The notes: a model not told the origin generated them from the sequence alone. DNA of 64,000 nt from Nostoc sp. UHCC 0926 (GCF_028623165.1 NZ_CP117768.1:4340001-4404000); one strand, 5' to 3'; shown: positions 1 to 8,832, counted from the stretch's first letter. Translations and numbers: made by a program.

Positions 1-310
1 AATCCCTTCCCCAACCATAACGGGAAATTTTGGCGTATTCCTCGCCTTCGGGACGTTGATGTGGTGTATAGTAATTCAGCGCCACACACACTAGCGATCG
101 CGCTTCTGGCATGACTAAGTGGATATCCTGACGTTTTGGGTTAGCCATCCATTCCATATCGGCGTGATAACCCAGTTCAATCCATGCTTGTAACCTCTGC
201 GCTTCTGTGGCATCTACCCTATCTACAGCAGCAATTCCAACTTTGTGAAAGCCCAACTCGCTGGCTCTCTCTTTTACTACACTGCTGCTTGTTACGGAAT
301 ACTGATTCAT
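1..310 (-). CDS. queG: Epoxyqueuosine reductase, N-terminal part (runs off the window)
   Basis: The minus-strand frame starting at 310 begins MNQYSVTSSSVVKERASELG and continues with GFHKVGIAAVDRVDATEAQR, a Tyr-His-Ala-Asp-Met-Glu-Trp-Met segment and ARSLVCVALNYYTP. This order is typical of the N-terminal cobalamin-binding domain of QueG, which reduces epoxyqueuosine to queuosine in the tRNA wobble position. About 103 codons are visible; the domain carrying the 4Fe-4S cysteines lies beyond the left edge. The ATG at 308-310 has no better upstream alternative. Identity rests on family resemblance of the N-terminus only. Confidence 0.88.
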   Translation of the reverse strand, partial: MNQYSVTSSSVVKERASELGFHKVGIAAVDRVDATEAQRLQAWIELGYHADMEWMANPKRQDIHLVMPEARSLVCVALNYYTPHQRPEGEEYAKISRYGWGRD

Positions 311-579
311 TTTTTTATTTGGATTTTGCCTAATTAAAGGCATATAAATCATACATTACGTAGTCAATACCTTTTATTAAGATTTGTTGCTTTATCTACA
401 TATAAATTTTATTATATCCTGGTAAGTAATTATTCAGAAGATGCTATTTGAGATTTGTCTGAGCAAAACTTCTATCGTGAGAAAGATTTGTATATATGGC
501 AATCTATCTCAATAGCGGCTTTCTTTTTACCGATTTTTGTATTGAAATTAATATTTAGCTAGGATATACAGGTAATTCT

Positions 580-1011
580 ATGACCTCTGCTGAATCTATA
601 TCGCCAGCGCAGTTGAAAGAAGAATTCCAGATTGAGGGAATTACAGAAACAAGTGTACTGCGTTATTTTGAAACCTTAAATGCAGGAGAATTTGAGGCAA
701 CTGCTGCCTTATTTGCGGTAGATGGTGTGATGCGTCCACCATTTGAATCTGATATTGTGGGGACAGATGCGATCGCAGCCTACTTAAAACAAGAAGGCCA
801 AAACATTAAAGCTTATCCCAACACAGGAATAGCTGAGACTTTAGAAAATGGTGATATCCAAGTTCAAATAACAGGCAAAGCACAAACCTCATGGTGTAGT
901 GTGAATGTCTTGTGGCTATTTATCCTCAATCAACAACGGCAAATTTTCTATACTAGAATCAAACTTTTAGCTTCTCCCCAAGAGTTACTTTCTTTACGTC
1001 GTGAAAGTTAA
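580..1011 (+). CDS. Orange carotenoid protein C-terminal domain homologue (CTDH)
   Basis: This 143-aa protein is a single NTF2-like domain that matches the C-terminal half of the orange carotenoid protein: VLRYFETLNAGEFEATAALF near residue 26, a PPFE segment near 53, NVLWLFILN near 110 and LLASPQELLSL at the end. Tyr29 and Trp113 fall where OCP uses Tyr and Trp to hydrogen-bond the carotenoid keto group, so ketocarotenoid binding is likely. Cys106 lies where carotenoid-carrier CTDHs have a cysteine used for disulfide-linked dimers. Family members shuttle carotenoid to helical carotenoid proteins (HCPs). No HCP or OCP gene is adjacent: queG lies upstream and a signalling pair downstream. Start ATG at 580. 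Confidence 0.88.
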   Translation: MTSAESISPAQLKEEFQIEGITETSVLRYFETLNAGEFEATAALFAVDGVMRPPFESDIVGTDAIAAYLKQEGQNIKAYPNTGIAETLENGDIQVQITGKAQTSWCSVNVLWLFILNQQRQIFYTRIKLLASPQELLSLRRES

Positions 1012-1113
1012 AAATAAGTATAGTTACTTAAAAAAGTATGCTTATACCCAAAACAAAATCTCGGCATTGAAAATTTGTATAAATCAGATTACTTGAAAAA
1101 TAGTAAGTTTTGT

Positions 1114-1539
1114 CTATTGGACTAATTCGGGTAAAGTAGCTTCCAACTTGAGACAGTTGGCACCATTAATCTGCAACTGATAATCTACTTTATCCATCAG
1201 ACGATTCATAATTAGCCAACCATAGCCACCTTCTTGTTTTTCCATAGGGTTTGGAGCGTAGTAGGTAGACATATCAAAGCCTTCGCCGTAGTCCCAAATT
1301 TCTAGGGCAAGATCCCGATCTTTGACTTCCAAACGCAATAAAATCGGTAAATTTGGTTTATCCTTGTGGGCATGACGGACTGCATTTGAGTAGGCTTCCA
1401 CCAAAGCCAGTCTCAAACGACTTGATTGTCGCGACCAATCCACAGAATCTCCTAACTGGATTTTCAAACATCCCAGCAACCAGTTTTCGACAATATTGAG
1501 AAAATTCAAGTCACTTGGTACATGAAGCTCACTTTTCAT
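1114..1539 (-). CDS. Anti-sigma regulatory factor, RsbW-type HATPase
   Basis: The 141-aa protein is a stand-alone GHKL ATPase domain of the anti-sigma/serine kinase type. The N-box is ALVEAYSNAVRHAHKD (around residue 46), the G1 region is IWDYGEGFDM (around 81) and a G2-like segment GGYGWLIMNRLMD follows (around 105). Such proteins bind or phosphorylate partners in a partner-switching pathway. The gene starts three bases after the stop of the upstream PP2C-receiver gene, so the two are almost certainly co-transcribed. No STAS anti-anti-sigma protein is encoded nearby, so the substrate must be elsewhere. Confidence 0.85.
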   Translation of the reverse strand: MKSELHVPSDLNFLNIVENWLLGCLKIQLGDSVDWSRQSSRLRLALVEAYSNAVRHAHKDKPNLPILLRLEVKDRDLALEIWDYGEGFDMSTYYAPNPMEKQEGGYGWLIMNRLMDKVDYQLQINGANCLKLEATLPELVQ

Positions 1540-1542
1540 TAC

Positions 1543-3216
1543 TTACAAAATCTCCAGCGAAAGTATAGTTTGATCGTCTTCTTGAACGTGGTTATCTGCC
1601 TGGATGCGAGCTAGTAAATGGTTAAGAGAAAGTGGTTGTTGTTCTTCTTGTAACAGTTGCCAAAGACCATCTTGATTCAGCATAGAACGATTAACTGACT
1701 CAACGCCAGACCCAGTTTCTACTGCTAAATCAAAATTATTTGATACCATTGCTTCTGTAATTCCATCGCTGGCTAGTAACAATGTGTCTCCAGCAGCGAG
1801 AACCAAGCGACCAGACTGTGCCTGCCACTTGGGCAAGATCCCTAAAGGAACGCTACGGACTTTGAGGTAATTGGGATTGTCGGCTAAAGCGCCTTGGCGT
1901 GACCATAACAGTGGATAGATATGACCGGCATTAGTGTAGACGAGTTCCTTAGTGGTAGGGGTATAACATGCTAACACAAGAGTGATGAAATAATTGTTGC
2001 TAATTAAATCTTCACTGAGAGCGTGGTTGAGGTTTTGCATGACCACATTCGGCTCGGCTGGTGCTTCTTGAGATAATTCCCGGCGCAAAACTGAAATAAT
2101 ACTAGCCATAAATAAAGCAGCTGGGACGCCCTTGCCAGAGACATCACCCACTGCTAACCACAAATCACCTTTGGGATGAACAAAAACTTCAAAAAAATCG
2201 CCTCCTACTTCTCGCGCCGGGTAACAGCAGGCTTGCACCTTCACACCTTTGATGTCAGGTAAACTTTGGCGTAGCAAGTTGTATTGAATTTGACGAGCTA
2301 CTTCCAACTCATTATGAATCTGCTGTTGCTTTTCTTGGAGACGCTGGTAGAGTTTTGCTTGAGAGAGGGCTAAGGCTGCTTGTTCGGCAACACCTGCAAT
2401 CAGTTGGATGTCTTCGTCTTGCCAGAGGCGATCGCCTCCACATTGGTGGAGGGCCAGCACAGCCAACAAATGCTGCTGGTAGCTAAGTGGCACAACCAGG
2501 TGGTGACAGGGGTTGCCGTCGTATATTTCTTGAGCAAGTTGATAATGACGGGTTTCCAGTACTTTTTCAATTAAAGGACTGGGATCGAAGAAGGAATCTG
2601 ATACACGGGATTGAGGATCGCGGTATAAGAACTGGTCTTGTGTCAGGCGATCGCCCTCTACTGGTCTGAGCAAGCAACTGGTAGCTTCAAATCTTTGTCC
2701 AATAGTTGCTACAATCTTTTGCAGCATACTGTCGTAGTCTAAAGATTCCCGAATTGCCGTTGTTACTGCATTAAACAAAGATTCTCGCCGTAGGGCCCGA
2801 CGCAACTCTTGCGTGCGCTTCTTAACTAGGCGATATGTATCAGCGGCTTGCTCAACTAATGCCCTGAGTTTATCTGGATTCCAGGGTTTGGTAATGTACT
2901 TGAAGACCTGACCAGAGTTAATCGCATCCACCAAATCTTCGACATCAGTAAAACCAGTTAATAAAATCCGAATCGTGTCCGGAAAGTGCTCTACAGTGCG
3001 ACTAAAAAATTCCGTACCACTCATTTCTGGCATTCTTTGGTCAGAAATAATCACCGCCATTTCGCCAAATTGATCCAAGATTTCCAGAGCACCAAAGGCA
3101 TGATTGGCTTTATATACTTGATAATCTCGTCTAAAAGTGCGGTAGAGTAAATCTAAGTTATCTGGCTCATCATCTACCACCATGAGCTTAAGTTTGTCCA
3201 ACCCGATCTCAGCCAT
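1543..3216 (-). CDS. Response regulator with GAF and PP2C (SpoIIE/RsbU) phosphatase domains
   Basis: Domains in order: receiver (about 8-125; LMVVDDEPDN acidic pair, phosphoacceptor in IISDQRMPEMSG, Lys in YITKPWNP), a coiled linker, GAF (about 150-290), a second coiled segment (290-320) and a SpoIIE-type PP2C domain (about 330-557; GGDFFEVF, VGDVSGKGVPAALFMA, LLASDGITEA supply the metal-binding Asp residues). A sensor kinase would phosphorylate the receiver and tune the phosphatase, which then dephosphorylates a STAS partner. It is the first gene of the pair with the anti-sigma kinase at 1114-1539. Start ATG at 3216. Confidence 0.9.
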   Translation of the reverse strand: MAEIGLDKLKLMVVDDEPDNLDLLYRTFRRDYQVYKANHAFGALEILDQFGEMAVIISDQRMPEMSGTEFFSRTVEHFPDTIRILLTGFTDVEDLVDAINSGQVFKYITKPWNPDKLRALVEQAADTYRLVKKRTQELRRALRRESLFNAVTTAIRESLDYDSMLQKIVATIGQRFEATSCLLRPVEGDRLTQDQFLYRDPQSRVSDSFFDPSPLIEKVLETRHYQLAQEIYDGNPCHHLVVPLSYQQHLLAVLALHQCGGDRLWQDEDIQLIAGVAEQAALALSQAKLYQRLQEKQQQIHNELEVARQIQYNLLRQSLPDIKGVKVQACCYPAREVGGDFFEVFVHPKGDLWLAVGDVSGKGVPAALFMASIISVLRRELSQEAPAEPNVVMQNLNHALSEDLISNNYFITLVLACYTPTTKELVYTNAGHIYPLLWSRQGALADNPNYLKVRSVPLGILPKWQAQSGRLVLAAGDTLLLASDGITEAMVSNNFDLAVETGSGVESVNRSMLNQDGLWQLLQEEQQPLSLNHLLARIQADNHVQEDDQTILSLEIL

Positions 3217-3377
3217 ATTTGACTTTAGTTTTCACATATTTGAATAGCGAGATAATGTGATGTTTATCCCACCTGATAAATAATAGAAAATCAGAGAAGC
3301 CATTCACTTTGAAATAACTTTCTCAAAGTTGTGAGTTTCTCTTGATCATCCTCAATTGCTCCACACCAAAATTAACT

Positions 3378-4103
3378 TTATCCAACTAACCCAGAACGCA
3401 AGGCGCGGACTGCTGCTTGGGTACGGTCATCGGCACATAGCTTATTCAAAATATTGCGAACGTGAGTTTTAACAGTCCCAACAGTGATGTAAAGTCTTTC
3501 CGCAATTACTGCATTACTACAACCTTCGACAATCAACTGTAACACTTCTAACTCCCTTTCTGTCAGGCTGTAAGGTTGAATTCCTTCCAGATTCTCGACA
3601 TAATCAGGGTTAGAGGCAATAGTCTTGATATCTACAAAAGCCGATTCCAACTTTTGAGGATTTTGTTGCGCTTGTTGTAATACAATCCGAGCGATCGCTG
3701 GATCGATCCAGGCGTTGCCATTGTAAGTTACTCGTATTGCTTCCAGCAAATTATCGAATTTGATATCTTTCATACAGTAAGAGTCTGCACCAGCGGCAAA
3801 AGCTGCCAACACAGCTTCTTTGTTATCCCGCAGTGTCAAAATTAACACCTTTGTGACTAGCTGCTGCCCATTAGCAGTAGATTTTACCTCCCGTGTCAGC
3901 TCAATGCCATCCTTATCTGGTAAACCAATATCTACAATGGCAATATCTGGTTGTACCATTTTTAACATTTTTAGTCCTTCAGCAGCATTGCCAGCTTCAC
4001 CTACAACTTCAATTTCATCCTTTTGCAGTAATGCTGTCCGAATACCCACACGAGTTAGATCATGATCTTCAATCAGAGCGATACGAATTTTACTCATAGC
4101 CAA
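3378..4103 (-). CDS. NarL/FixJ-type response regulator
   Basis: The N-terminal receiver begins RIALIEDHDLTRVGIRTALL and has the phosphoacceptor in DIAIVDIGLPDKDG and the conserved Lys in SYCMKDIKFDNL. A linker of about 50 residues leads to a LuxR-type helix-turn-helix (about 175-240; LTERELEVLQLIVEG, GTVKTHVRNILNKL). It is a DNA-binding transcription factor, probably phosphorylated by an unlinked kinase. Two in-frame ATGs lie six bases apart (MAMSKIR); either could be used. It is divergent from the glycosyltransferase gene at 4426, with a repeat-bearing gap between. Confidence 0.9.
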   Translation of the reverse strand: MAMSKIRIALIEDHDLTRVGIRTALLQKDEIEVVGEAGNAAEGLKMLKMVQPDIAIVDIGLPDKDGIELTREVKSTANGQQLVTKVLILTLRDNKEAVLAAFAAGADSYCMKDIKFDNLLEAIRVTYNGNAWIDPAIARIVLQQAQQNPQKLESAFVDIKTIASNPDYVENLEGIQPYSLTERELEVLQLIVEGCSNAVIAERLYITVGTVKTHVRNILNKLCADDRTQAAVRALRSGLVG

Positions 4104-4143
4104 CTTCAGCCCGTTACACTACCTTAACCGTAAAGTCGAGTTT

Positions 4144-4190
4144 CGTGACATACTCCCACACTAACTGCTAGCAGTATAGTGGGGGCTTCT
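4144..4190. repeat. Solo hairpin resembling an IS200/IS605 terminal end
   Basis: The segment begins CGTGACATACTCCC and ends GGGGGCTTC. It folds into a long hairpin: CACTA and ACTGC on the left pair with GCAGT and TAGTG on the right around a TA turn. A clearly related copy lies at 29038-29087. The form, CGTGAAsTAC-like start, subterminal palindrome and GGGxCTTC end, is what I recall of right ends of cyanobacterial IS200/IS605 (TnpB) elements. No tnpA or tnpB gene lies next to it, so this would be a remnant. Confidence 0.5.
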
Positions 4191-4425
4191 GTTCCCGGAA
4201 CCAGAGTTGCGAGTTGAGCGTTTTATACTGAGTGAATATTACACCTTAACAATAAAATTTGGACTGATTCAGCCCAACTACAAGCGCCCAAGACTAATGA
4301 GTTCACTTATGCTTTCTATTGTTGCAGGGCAAGGGGGAATCTCTCCTGCCTAAGTTCTAATATAAAAAAATTTGATAAACTTAACATCAAGGAAATCTGG
4401 TGTGAGAATTACTCAACAATAGGCT

Positions 4426-5181
4426 ATGTCTAACGGCAATCAAGTATTTTCAGTGTTGGGAATACCAGTTCATGTAATGGCTAACTATCCAGGCTGGTTG
4501 TTAGAATGCCTGCACGCAGGCAGAGGAACTCATGTAGTAACGCTCAATGCAGAAATGATTATGCAGGCAGAGCGAAATCAATTCTTAGCTCAGGTGATTA
4601 AAAATGCTGAATTAGTGATTCCAGATGGAGCCGGGGTTGTTCTGTATTTGCGGTGGCTATTATGGCAAAAAGTGCAGCGTTATCCAGGGATTGAATTAGC
4701 AGAAAAACTTTTGCAAGAACTTGGGCAACAGAAGACAGGGGCAAAGGTATTTTTCTATGGAGCAGCGCCTGGAGTGGCCTCAATTGCGGCAGATTTTTGG
4801 CAGCAGCAAATTCCAGATTTGAGTATAGTAGGCACTCACTCAGGCTACCATTCCCCAGAAGAAGAAGCACAATTGCAACAAACTCTTGCTCAATTGCAGC
4901 CACAAGTGATTTTTGTCGGTTTGGGAGTGCCACGTCAAGAGTTATGGATTGCCGAAAACCGCCATTTGTGTCCTCAAGCAATTTGGATTGGCGTCGGTGG
5001 CAGTTTTGATATTTGGTCGGGAACTAAAACTCGTGCTCCCGCCTGGTTAGGAAATAATCATTTGGAATGGTTGTATCGGCTTTATCAAGAACCTTGGCGC
5101 TGGCGGCGGATGTTGGCTTTGCCAGCGTTTGCTGTGAAAGCGTTTGTTTATCGTTTGACAGCAAGGGGTGCAATTAGTTAA
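4426..5181 (+). CDS. WecB/TagA/CpsF family glycosyltransferase (GT26)
   Basis: The 251-aa protein carries the family signatures in order: HVVTLNAEMIMQA (about 36-48), VIPDGAGVV (about 64), PGIELAEKLL (about 86), VIFVGLGVPRQELWI (about 164), IWIGVGGSFDIWSG (about 187), RAPAW and EWLYRLYQEPWRWRRM (about 211). GT26 enzymes transfer N-acetylmannosamine or a related sugar to a lipid-linked acceptor during polysaccharide or teichoic acid-like polymer synthesis at the inner membrane face. The sugar here cannot be told from sequence. It precedes ftsE on the same strand, but hairpins lie between them. Start ATG 4426. Confidence 0.9.
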   Translation: MSNGNQVFSVLGIPVHVMANYPGWLLECLHAGRGTHVVTLNAEMIMQAERNQFLAQVIKNAELVIPDGAGVVLYLRWLLWQKVQRYPGIELAEKLLQELGQQKTGAKVFFYGAAPGVASIAADFWQQQIPDLSIVGTHSGYHSPEEEAQLQQTLAQLQPQVIFVGLGVPRQELWIAENRHLCPQAIWIGVGGSFDIWSGTKTRAPAWLGNNHLEWLYRLYQEPWRWRRMLALPAFAVKAFVYRLTARGAIS

Positions 5182-5189
5182 GAGGGGAG

Positions 5190-5209
5190 AGACGCGATTA
5201 ATCGCGTCT
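5190..5209. repeat. Perfect 20-bp palindrome
   Basis: AGACGCGATTAATCGCGTCT is its own reverse complement and lies nine bases past the glycosyltransferase stop codon. It looks like the short palindromic repeats common in Nostoc genomes and could also act as an RNA hairpin at the 3' end of the transcript. There is no T-run directly after it. Confidence 0.6.
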
Positions 5210-5280
5210 GTACTGAGTGTTATTACTTAGTTAGGATTAAAGTCTTTAAAAAATTTTAAATTTTCTTTGTTGAATTTTAA

Positions 5281-5303
5281 ATTCCCAGGCGAAACCTGGG
5301 AAT
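5281..5303 (+). terminator. Hairpin between the glycosyltransferase and ftsE
   Basis: ATTCCCAGG pairs with CCTGGGAAT across a five-base loop (CGAAA), followed by CCTTATTTT. The 9-bp GC-containing stem followed by T-rich sequence fits a factor-independent terminator for the upstream gene, although the T-run is broken. It lies 72 bases before the ftsE start, so an attenuator role is also possible. Confidence 0.5.
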
Positions 5304-5374
5304 CCTTATTTTGAGAGGAATGTCACATCTAAGCCGGCAAACTGTTTGGTTGTGGGTATGAGGAAAATTTAACA

Positions 5375-6121
5375 ATGCCAGTATTAACAACTCAAGTTAA
5401 AACACACAAATCCGTTCATAGAGAGGACAGTGAAACTCAACAGCACGGTAGTAATACTACTGCAAAGGTGCAATTGCAATCTGTAACCAAGACTTATACT
5501 AACGGCACTCACGCCTTGTTGAATGCGAACCTTGAGGTAAAAAAGGGAGAATTTCTGTTTATCACTGGGCCAAGTGGTTCAGGTAAATCAACGCTCTTGA
5601 AACTGCTGTATGGCCAGGAGTTACCCACACAGGGAGAAGTAATTGTTGACGAATGTAATGTAGCAGGTTTACGGGGCGATCGCTTGTCATTATTGCGGCG
5701 ACGGATTGGCATTGTGTTTCAAGACTACAAATTGATTAGCCAACGAACAGTAGCGGAAAATGTAACTTTTGTGCTGCAAGCTCAAGGGTATACCCGTAAA
5801 GAAATTCAACGACGCCTAGAACCAACCTTGAAGCTGGTGGGTTTGCTGAGTAAAGCTGACTGCTTTCCAGATCAACTGTCTGGGGGAGAGCAACAGCGGG
5901 TGAGTATTGCCCGTGCGATCGTTGGTACACCACCGCTGCTGTTGGCGGATGAGCCTACTGGAAATCTCGATCCAGATAATTCCTGGCAAGTGATCCAGAT
6001 TCTCCAGAAGTTAAATTCCTTTGGGGCTACAGTAATTGTTACCACTCACGATGAACAGTTGGTGCGGCGATGCAATCATCGGGTAGTGCAAGTTCGCAAT
6101 GGACGGCTGTCTCGAAAATAA
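5375..6121 (+). CDS. ftsE: Cell division ABC transporter ATP-binding protein FtsE
   Basis: The 248-aa protein is an ABC ATPase with Walker A GPSGSGKST (about 66-74), Q-loop FQDYKLI, signature LSGGEQQRVSIARA, Walker B LLLADEPTGNLDP and H-loop TTHD. The FQDYKLISQRTVAENV and NLDPDNSW segments fit the FtsE/LolD branch better than import ATPases. FtsE with FtsX couples ATP hydrolysis to septal peptidoglycan hydrolase activation. A 30-residue polar N-terminal extension precedes the domain. No ftsX follows; the next gene is convergent. Start ATG 5375. Confidence 0.87.
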   Translation: MPVLTTQVKTHKSVHREDSETQQHGSNTTAKVQLQSVTKTYTNGTHALLNANLEVKKGEFLFITGPSGSGKSTLLKLLYGQELPTQGEVIVDECNVAGLRGDRLSLLRRRIGIVFQDYKLISQRTVAENVTFVLQAQGYTRKEIQRRLEPTLKLVGLLSKADCFPDQLSGGEQQRVSIARAIVGTPPLLLADEPTGNLDPDNSWQVIQILQKLNSFGATVIVTTHDEQLVRRCNHRVVQVRNGRLSRK

Positions 6122-6143
6122 GCATTGGGTATGGGGCAAATAA

Positions 6144-6917
6144 CTAATAAACGTGGTGCTTGACTTTTGCTGATACGGGTACGAAAGTTGTTGCTGTTTT
6201 GGGTGCTAGGACTTGTAGGCGATCGCAGGCTTGTAAACTCTTAAAAGCTGCCTCTCGGATTACAACTTCCTCCTCTCGACTGAGTAGAAGTTGCAAGCAT
6301 TCGACAACATCTTGCTGCACTGAAGAATCAACTCGCTTACGGCTGATGATTTTAGTTAGTTGACGTAGGGCAATCAACCGCTTCAATGGATCTTTTTCTG
6401 TTAAATTGACCAACAACTGATTGAGGTGGTCTTCTTCTCGATTTTCATAGAAGTTGACAATTTGCCATACCAATAAAATTAAAGTTAACAGGGTTCCCAC
6501 GCCTTGCACAATAGCACCAGCGGCAATCCAGGGACTATGAGAGTCAACCCAAATTGCAGCTGCCATGTAAGTGCTGACAGTAGCAAGACCACCACTGACG
6601 ACTGCTAAGGCTAACCGACGATTTGAACTGTTTAAGAACTTACGGATTTTAGACCAGTGCAATTGCCAGTCCCAATCCTGCATGGAGTAAACCAATACCA
6701 TTACCCCAACGCCAATTAAGAGAGCCAATAGCAGTTTCCAGTTCCACAACAACATGGCAACGACGATTGTCAGAAACCCAAGAAAGCCCCCAGGCCCAGA
6801 GAAGCGCTTAAATGTTTGCTGCTTTGTAGCTCCTTTTGTCTTGAACTTTGTCAGCGACCAGTTCCAGCTGGGGATCTGGTTGATCAATTGCTGCCAAGAA
6901 GACGAAGCCTGTGCCAC
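6144..6917 (-). CDS. Membrane protein with armadillo/HEAT-type C-terminus
   Basis: A 257-aa protein seen in cyanobacteria as an armadillo-type fold protein. There are hydrophobic segments at about 45-80 (FLGFLTIVVAMLLWNWKLLLALLIGVGVMV, split here as two or three helices), about 100-120 and about 130-155. After these, an amphipathic helical tail (about 160-240; LNQLLVNLTEKDPLKRLIAL and ISREEEVVIREAAFKSLQ style repeats) reads like two or three HEAT repeats. It is convergent with ftsE, with 22 bases between stops. The cellular role is unknown; a membrane scaffold is a guess. Confidence 0.7.
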   Translation of the reverse strand: MAQASSSWQQLINQIPSWNWSLTKFKTKGATKQQTFKRFSGPGGFLGFLTIVVAMLLWNWKLLLALLIGVGVMVLVYSMQDWDWQLHWSKIRKFLNSSNRRLALAVVSGGLATVSTYMAAAIWVDSHSPWIAAGAIVQGVGTLLTLILLVWQIVNFYENREEDHLNQLLVNLTEKDPLKRLIALRQLTKIISRKRVDSSVQQDVVECLQLLLSREEEVVIREAAFKSLQACDRLQVLAPKTATTFVPVSAKVKHHVY

Positions 6918-7020
6918 AGTGTTTACCTACTTGATTACAAAATTACCTATTGTATAAGTTTTACTAGGGATGAAGAAAGGGTGAAGCCCCAAACCACAAG
7001 ATGCCCGGTTTTCATGGACG

Positions 7021-7206
7021 GATAGTAGACTAGTACAGGACGGCGGAAATCAAGATAACATTTTAAATGCCTTAGAGCAAGGGCATAAAGGCTTTTTAAA
7101 TTTTGAATGCGTGAATTTAAAGACAAAAACGAAAGTTATCAAGGGTGAATTGACCATCAAAAGCACAGAAGGTAATGCTGTAGATGTTATTTACACTTAT
7201 GGATAA
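7021..7206 (+). pseudogene. Coding remnant without a start
   Basis: An open frame of about 60 codons ends at TAA 7204-7206, reading NQDNILNALEQGHKGFLNFE then a lysine- and threonine-rich stretch ending DVIYTYG. It has no plausible start and looks like the C-terminal scrap of a lost gene. Further open but broken fragments follow to about 7480, for example LGVPIKTVSP then a stop. I do not recognise the parent protein. The 570-bp interval from 6918 to 7489 holds nothing else. Confidence 0.35.
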
Positions 7207-7489
7207 TCAGGTATTGGGGGAAATTGCCGAGTCTGAATTGGCAAGATTAGCGCTTGGTAGTGCAGTTTGACCGAGGAGTTAGCGATCGCGATCGTCGGCG
7301 GAAAGCACTAGCCGTTGCGAACTAGTGACAGCGTTAACCGAGTTAACCGGACGCAAGAAAGTAGCTTCTAAAAATCCGCTTTTAGGCGTTCCCATTAAGA
7401 CTGTTAGCCCTGAATAGGTTGGAAATGCTGGATTTGAGGTCTATTCTGTTACTTATACCAATAATCACTACATTCAACAAAAAATAGTT

Positions 7490-8386
7490 ATGTTTCAACC
7501 ACTAGGATTTGAACAACGCTCCATAAATACCTCATTAGGTAGAATGGTATATTATACTGCCGCTGGGTCACCTTGGCAGGACAATGTAACTGCCAAAGAT
7601 GATCGGGAAACTTTGGTGTTCCTGCACGGCTTTGGTGGTGGATCTTCTGCTTATGAGTGGTCGAAAGTTTATCCGGCTTTTGCCACTGAATATCGGATCA
7701 TTGCGCCAGATTTGATCGGTTGGGGTAGGTCTGAGCATCCAGCACGGAGTTATAAAATTGAGGATTATTTGACCACAATTCGGGAGTTTTTCGAGCAGAC
7801 TTGTACTGAACCAGTAACAGCGATCGCTTCTTCTTTGACCGCAGGATTTACAATTCGAGTAGCAGCAGCTCATCCAGATTTATTCAAGTCTTTAATTCTC
7901 ACTACCCCCTCAGGACTTTCCGACTTTGGCGAAGACTACTCCAATAGTTTTTTTGCTCAGTTAGTCAGCGTTCCCCTTGTTGACCGTTTACTTTACAGCA
8001 CTGGAATCGCCACCAGTGGGGGTATTCGCAGCTTCTTAGAGCAACGGCAATTTGCTCAGTCTAATCGAGTGTACCAAGAAATTGTAGATGCTTATTTACA
8101 ATCCGCCCAACAGCCTAATGCTGAGTATGCAGCACTGTCCTTTGTCCGTGGCGATTTATGCTTTGATTTATCCCTTTACATTCAACAGTTAATCACTCCC
8201 ACCGCCATTATTTGGGGACAAAGGTCGGAATTTACAGCTCCCTCAATTGGTCGCCGCCTTGCCGAAATTAATCCCCAAGCGATCCGATTTTTTCAACAGT
8301 TGGAAGATGTGGGGTTAACACCGCAGTTAGAATTGCCAGCAGTGACAATTGGGTTAATTCGCAAATTTTTGCCTTTACTTAATTAG
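7490..8386 (+). CDS. Alpha/beta hydrolase fold protein with degenerate triad
   Basis: The 298-aa protein has the alpha/beta hydrolase layout: oxyanion-hole motif VFLHGFGGGSSAYEW (about 44-58), LIGWGRSEHP, a nucleophile elbow AIASSLTAGF (about 120) with Ser in the right place, and a C-terminal GLTPQLELP. In active relatives this last motif is GHxPQxExP; here Leu replaces the catalytic His. The usual acid after the WG motif of strand 7 is also not an obvious Asp (WGQRSEFTAP). It may be a non-catalytic binding protein or use other residues. Start ATG 7490. Confidence 0.82.
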   Translation: MFQPLGFEQRSINTSLGRMVYYTAAGSPWQDNVTAKDDRETLVFLHGFGGGSSAYEWSKVYPAFATEYRIIAPDLIGWGRSEHPARSYKIEDYLTTIREFFEQTCTEPVTAIASSLTAGFTIRVAAAHPDLFKSLILTTPSGLSDFGEDYSNSFFAQLVSVPLVDRLLYSTGIATSGGIRSFLEQRQFAQSNRVYQEIVDAYLQSAQQPNAEYAALSFVRGDLCFDLSLYIQQLITPTAIIWGQRSEFTAPSIGRRLAEINPQAIRFFQQLEDVGLTPQLELPAVTIGLIRKFLPLLN

Positions 8387-8498
8387 TGGTTTGTCCACTA
8401 GTCAAAGCCCCATCTAATTTCATACCTTTTGTCTTGTTTACTGAGCTAATCTCAACCATAATTGTGTAGCTATTTGGATTGTCGAGGCTTAATAAATT

Positions 8499-8549
8499 AA
8501 ATTAAGGGCGTTGCTGAATCATCTTTTGATTTTGTAACGCCCTTAATTT
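8499..8549. repeat. Long inverted repeat after the hydrolase gene
   Basis: AATTAAGGGCGTT at 8500-8512 pairs with AACGCCCTTAATT at 8536-8548 around a loop of about 23 bases. It follows the hydrolase gene by 110 bases. It could be a transcript-end hairpin or the fused ends of a deleted insertion sequence; no T-run follows, so I favour the second. Confidence 0.5.
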
Positions 8550-8832
8550 TGGCTTATACTTCCTTACAGCATACTTATGTATAGTACAAAAGCATCTCAC
8601 TAAAAATATAAATAATTCAGTTATTATTAGTGCTAAAAACCCAAGTCGTGGGTTATTAATTATCGGGTTATCCTAATTAGGCGATCGCACACAATAAAAT
8701 TTCGGTTATCTACAATGCAACCACGCCTAGAGGATAATCAAGTACTTAGTTAATCAGATATATTTTGTATTAAAAAAATACTACTTAAAAAGCCTTCTTT
8801 ATTTTATTGTTTAATTGGCCAGCTGCGATCGC

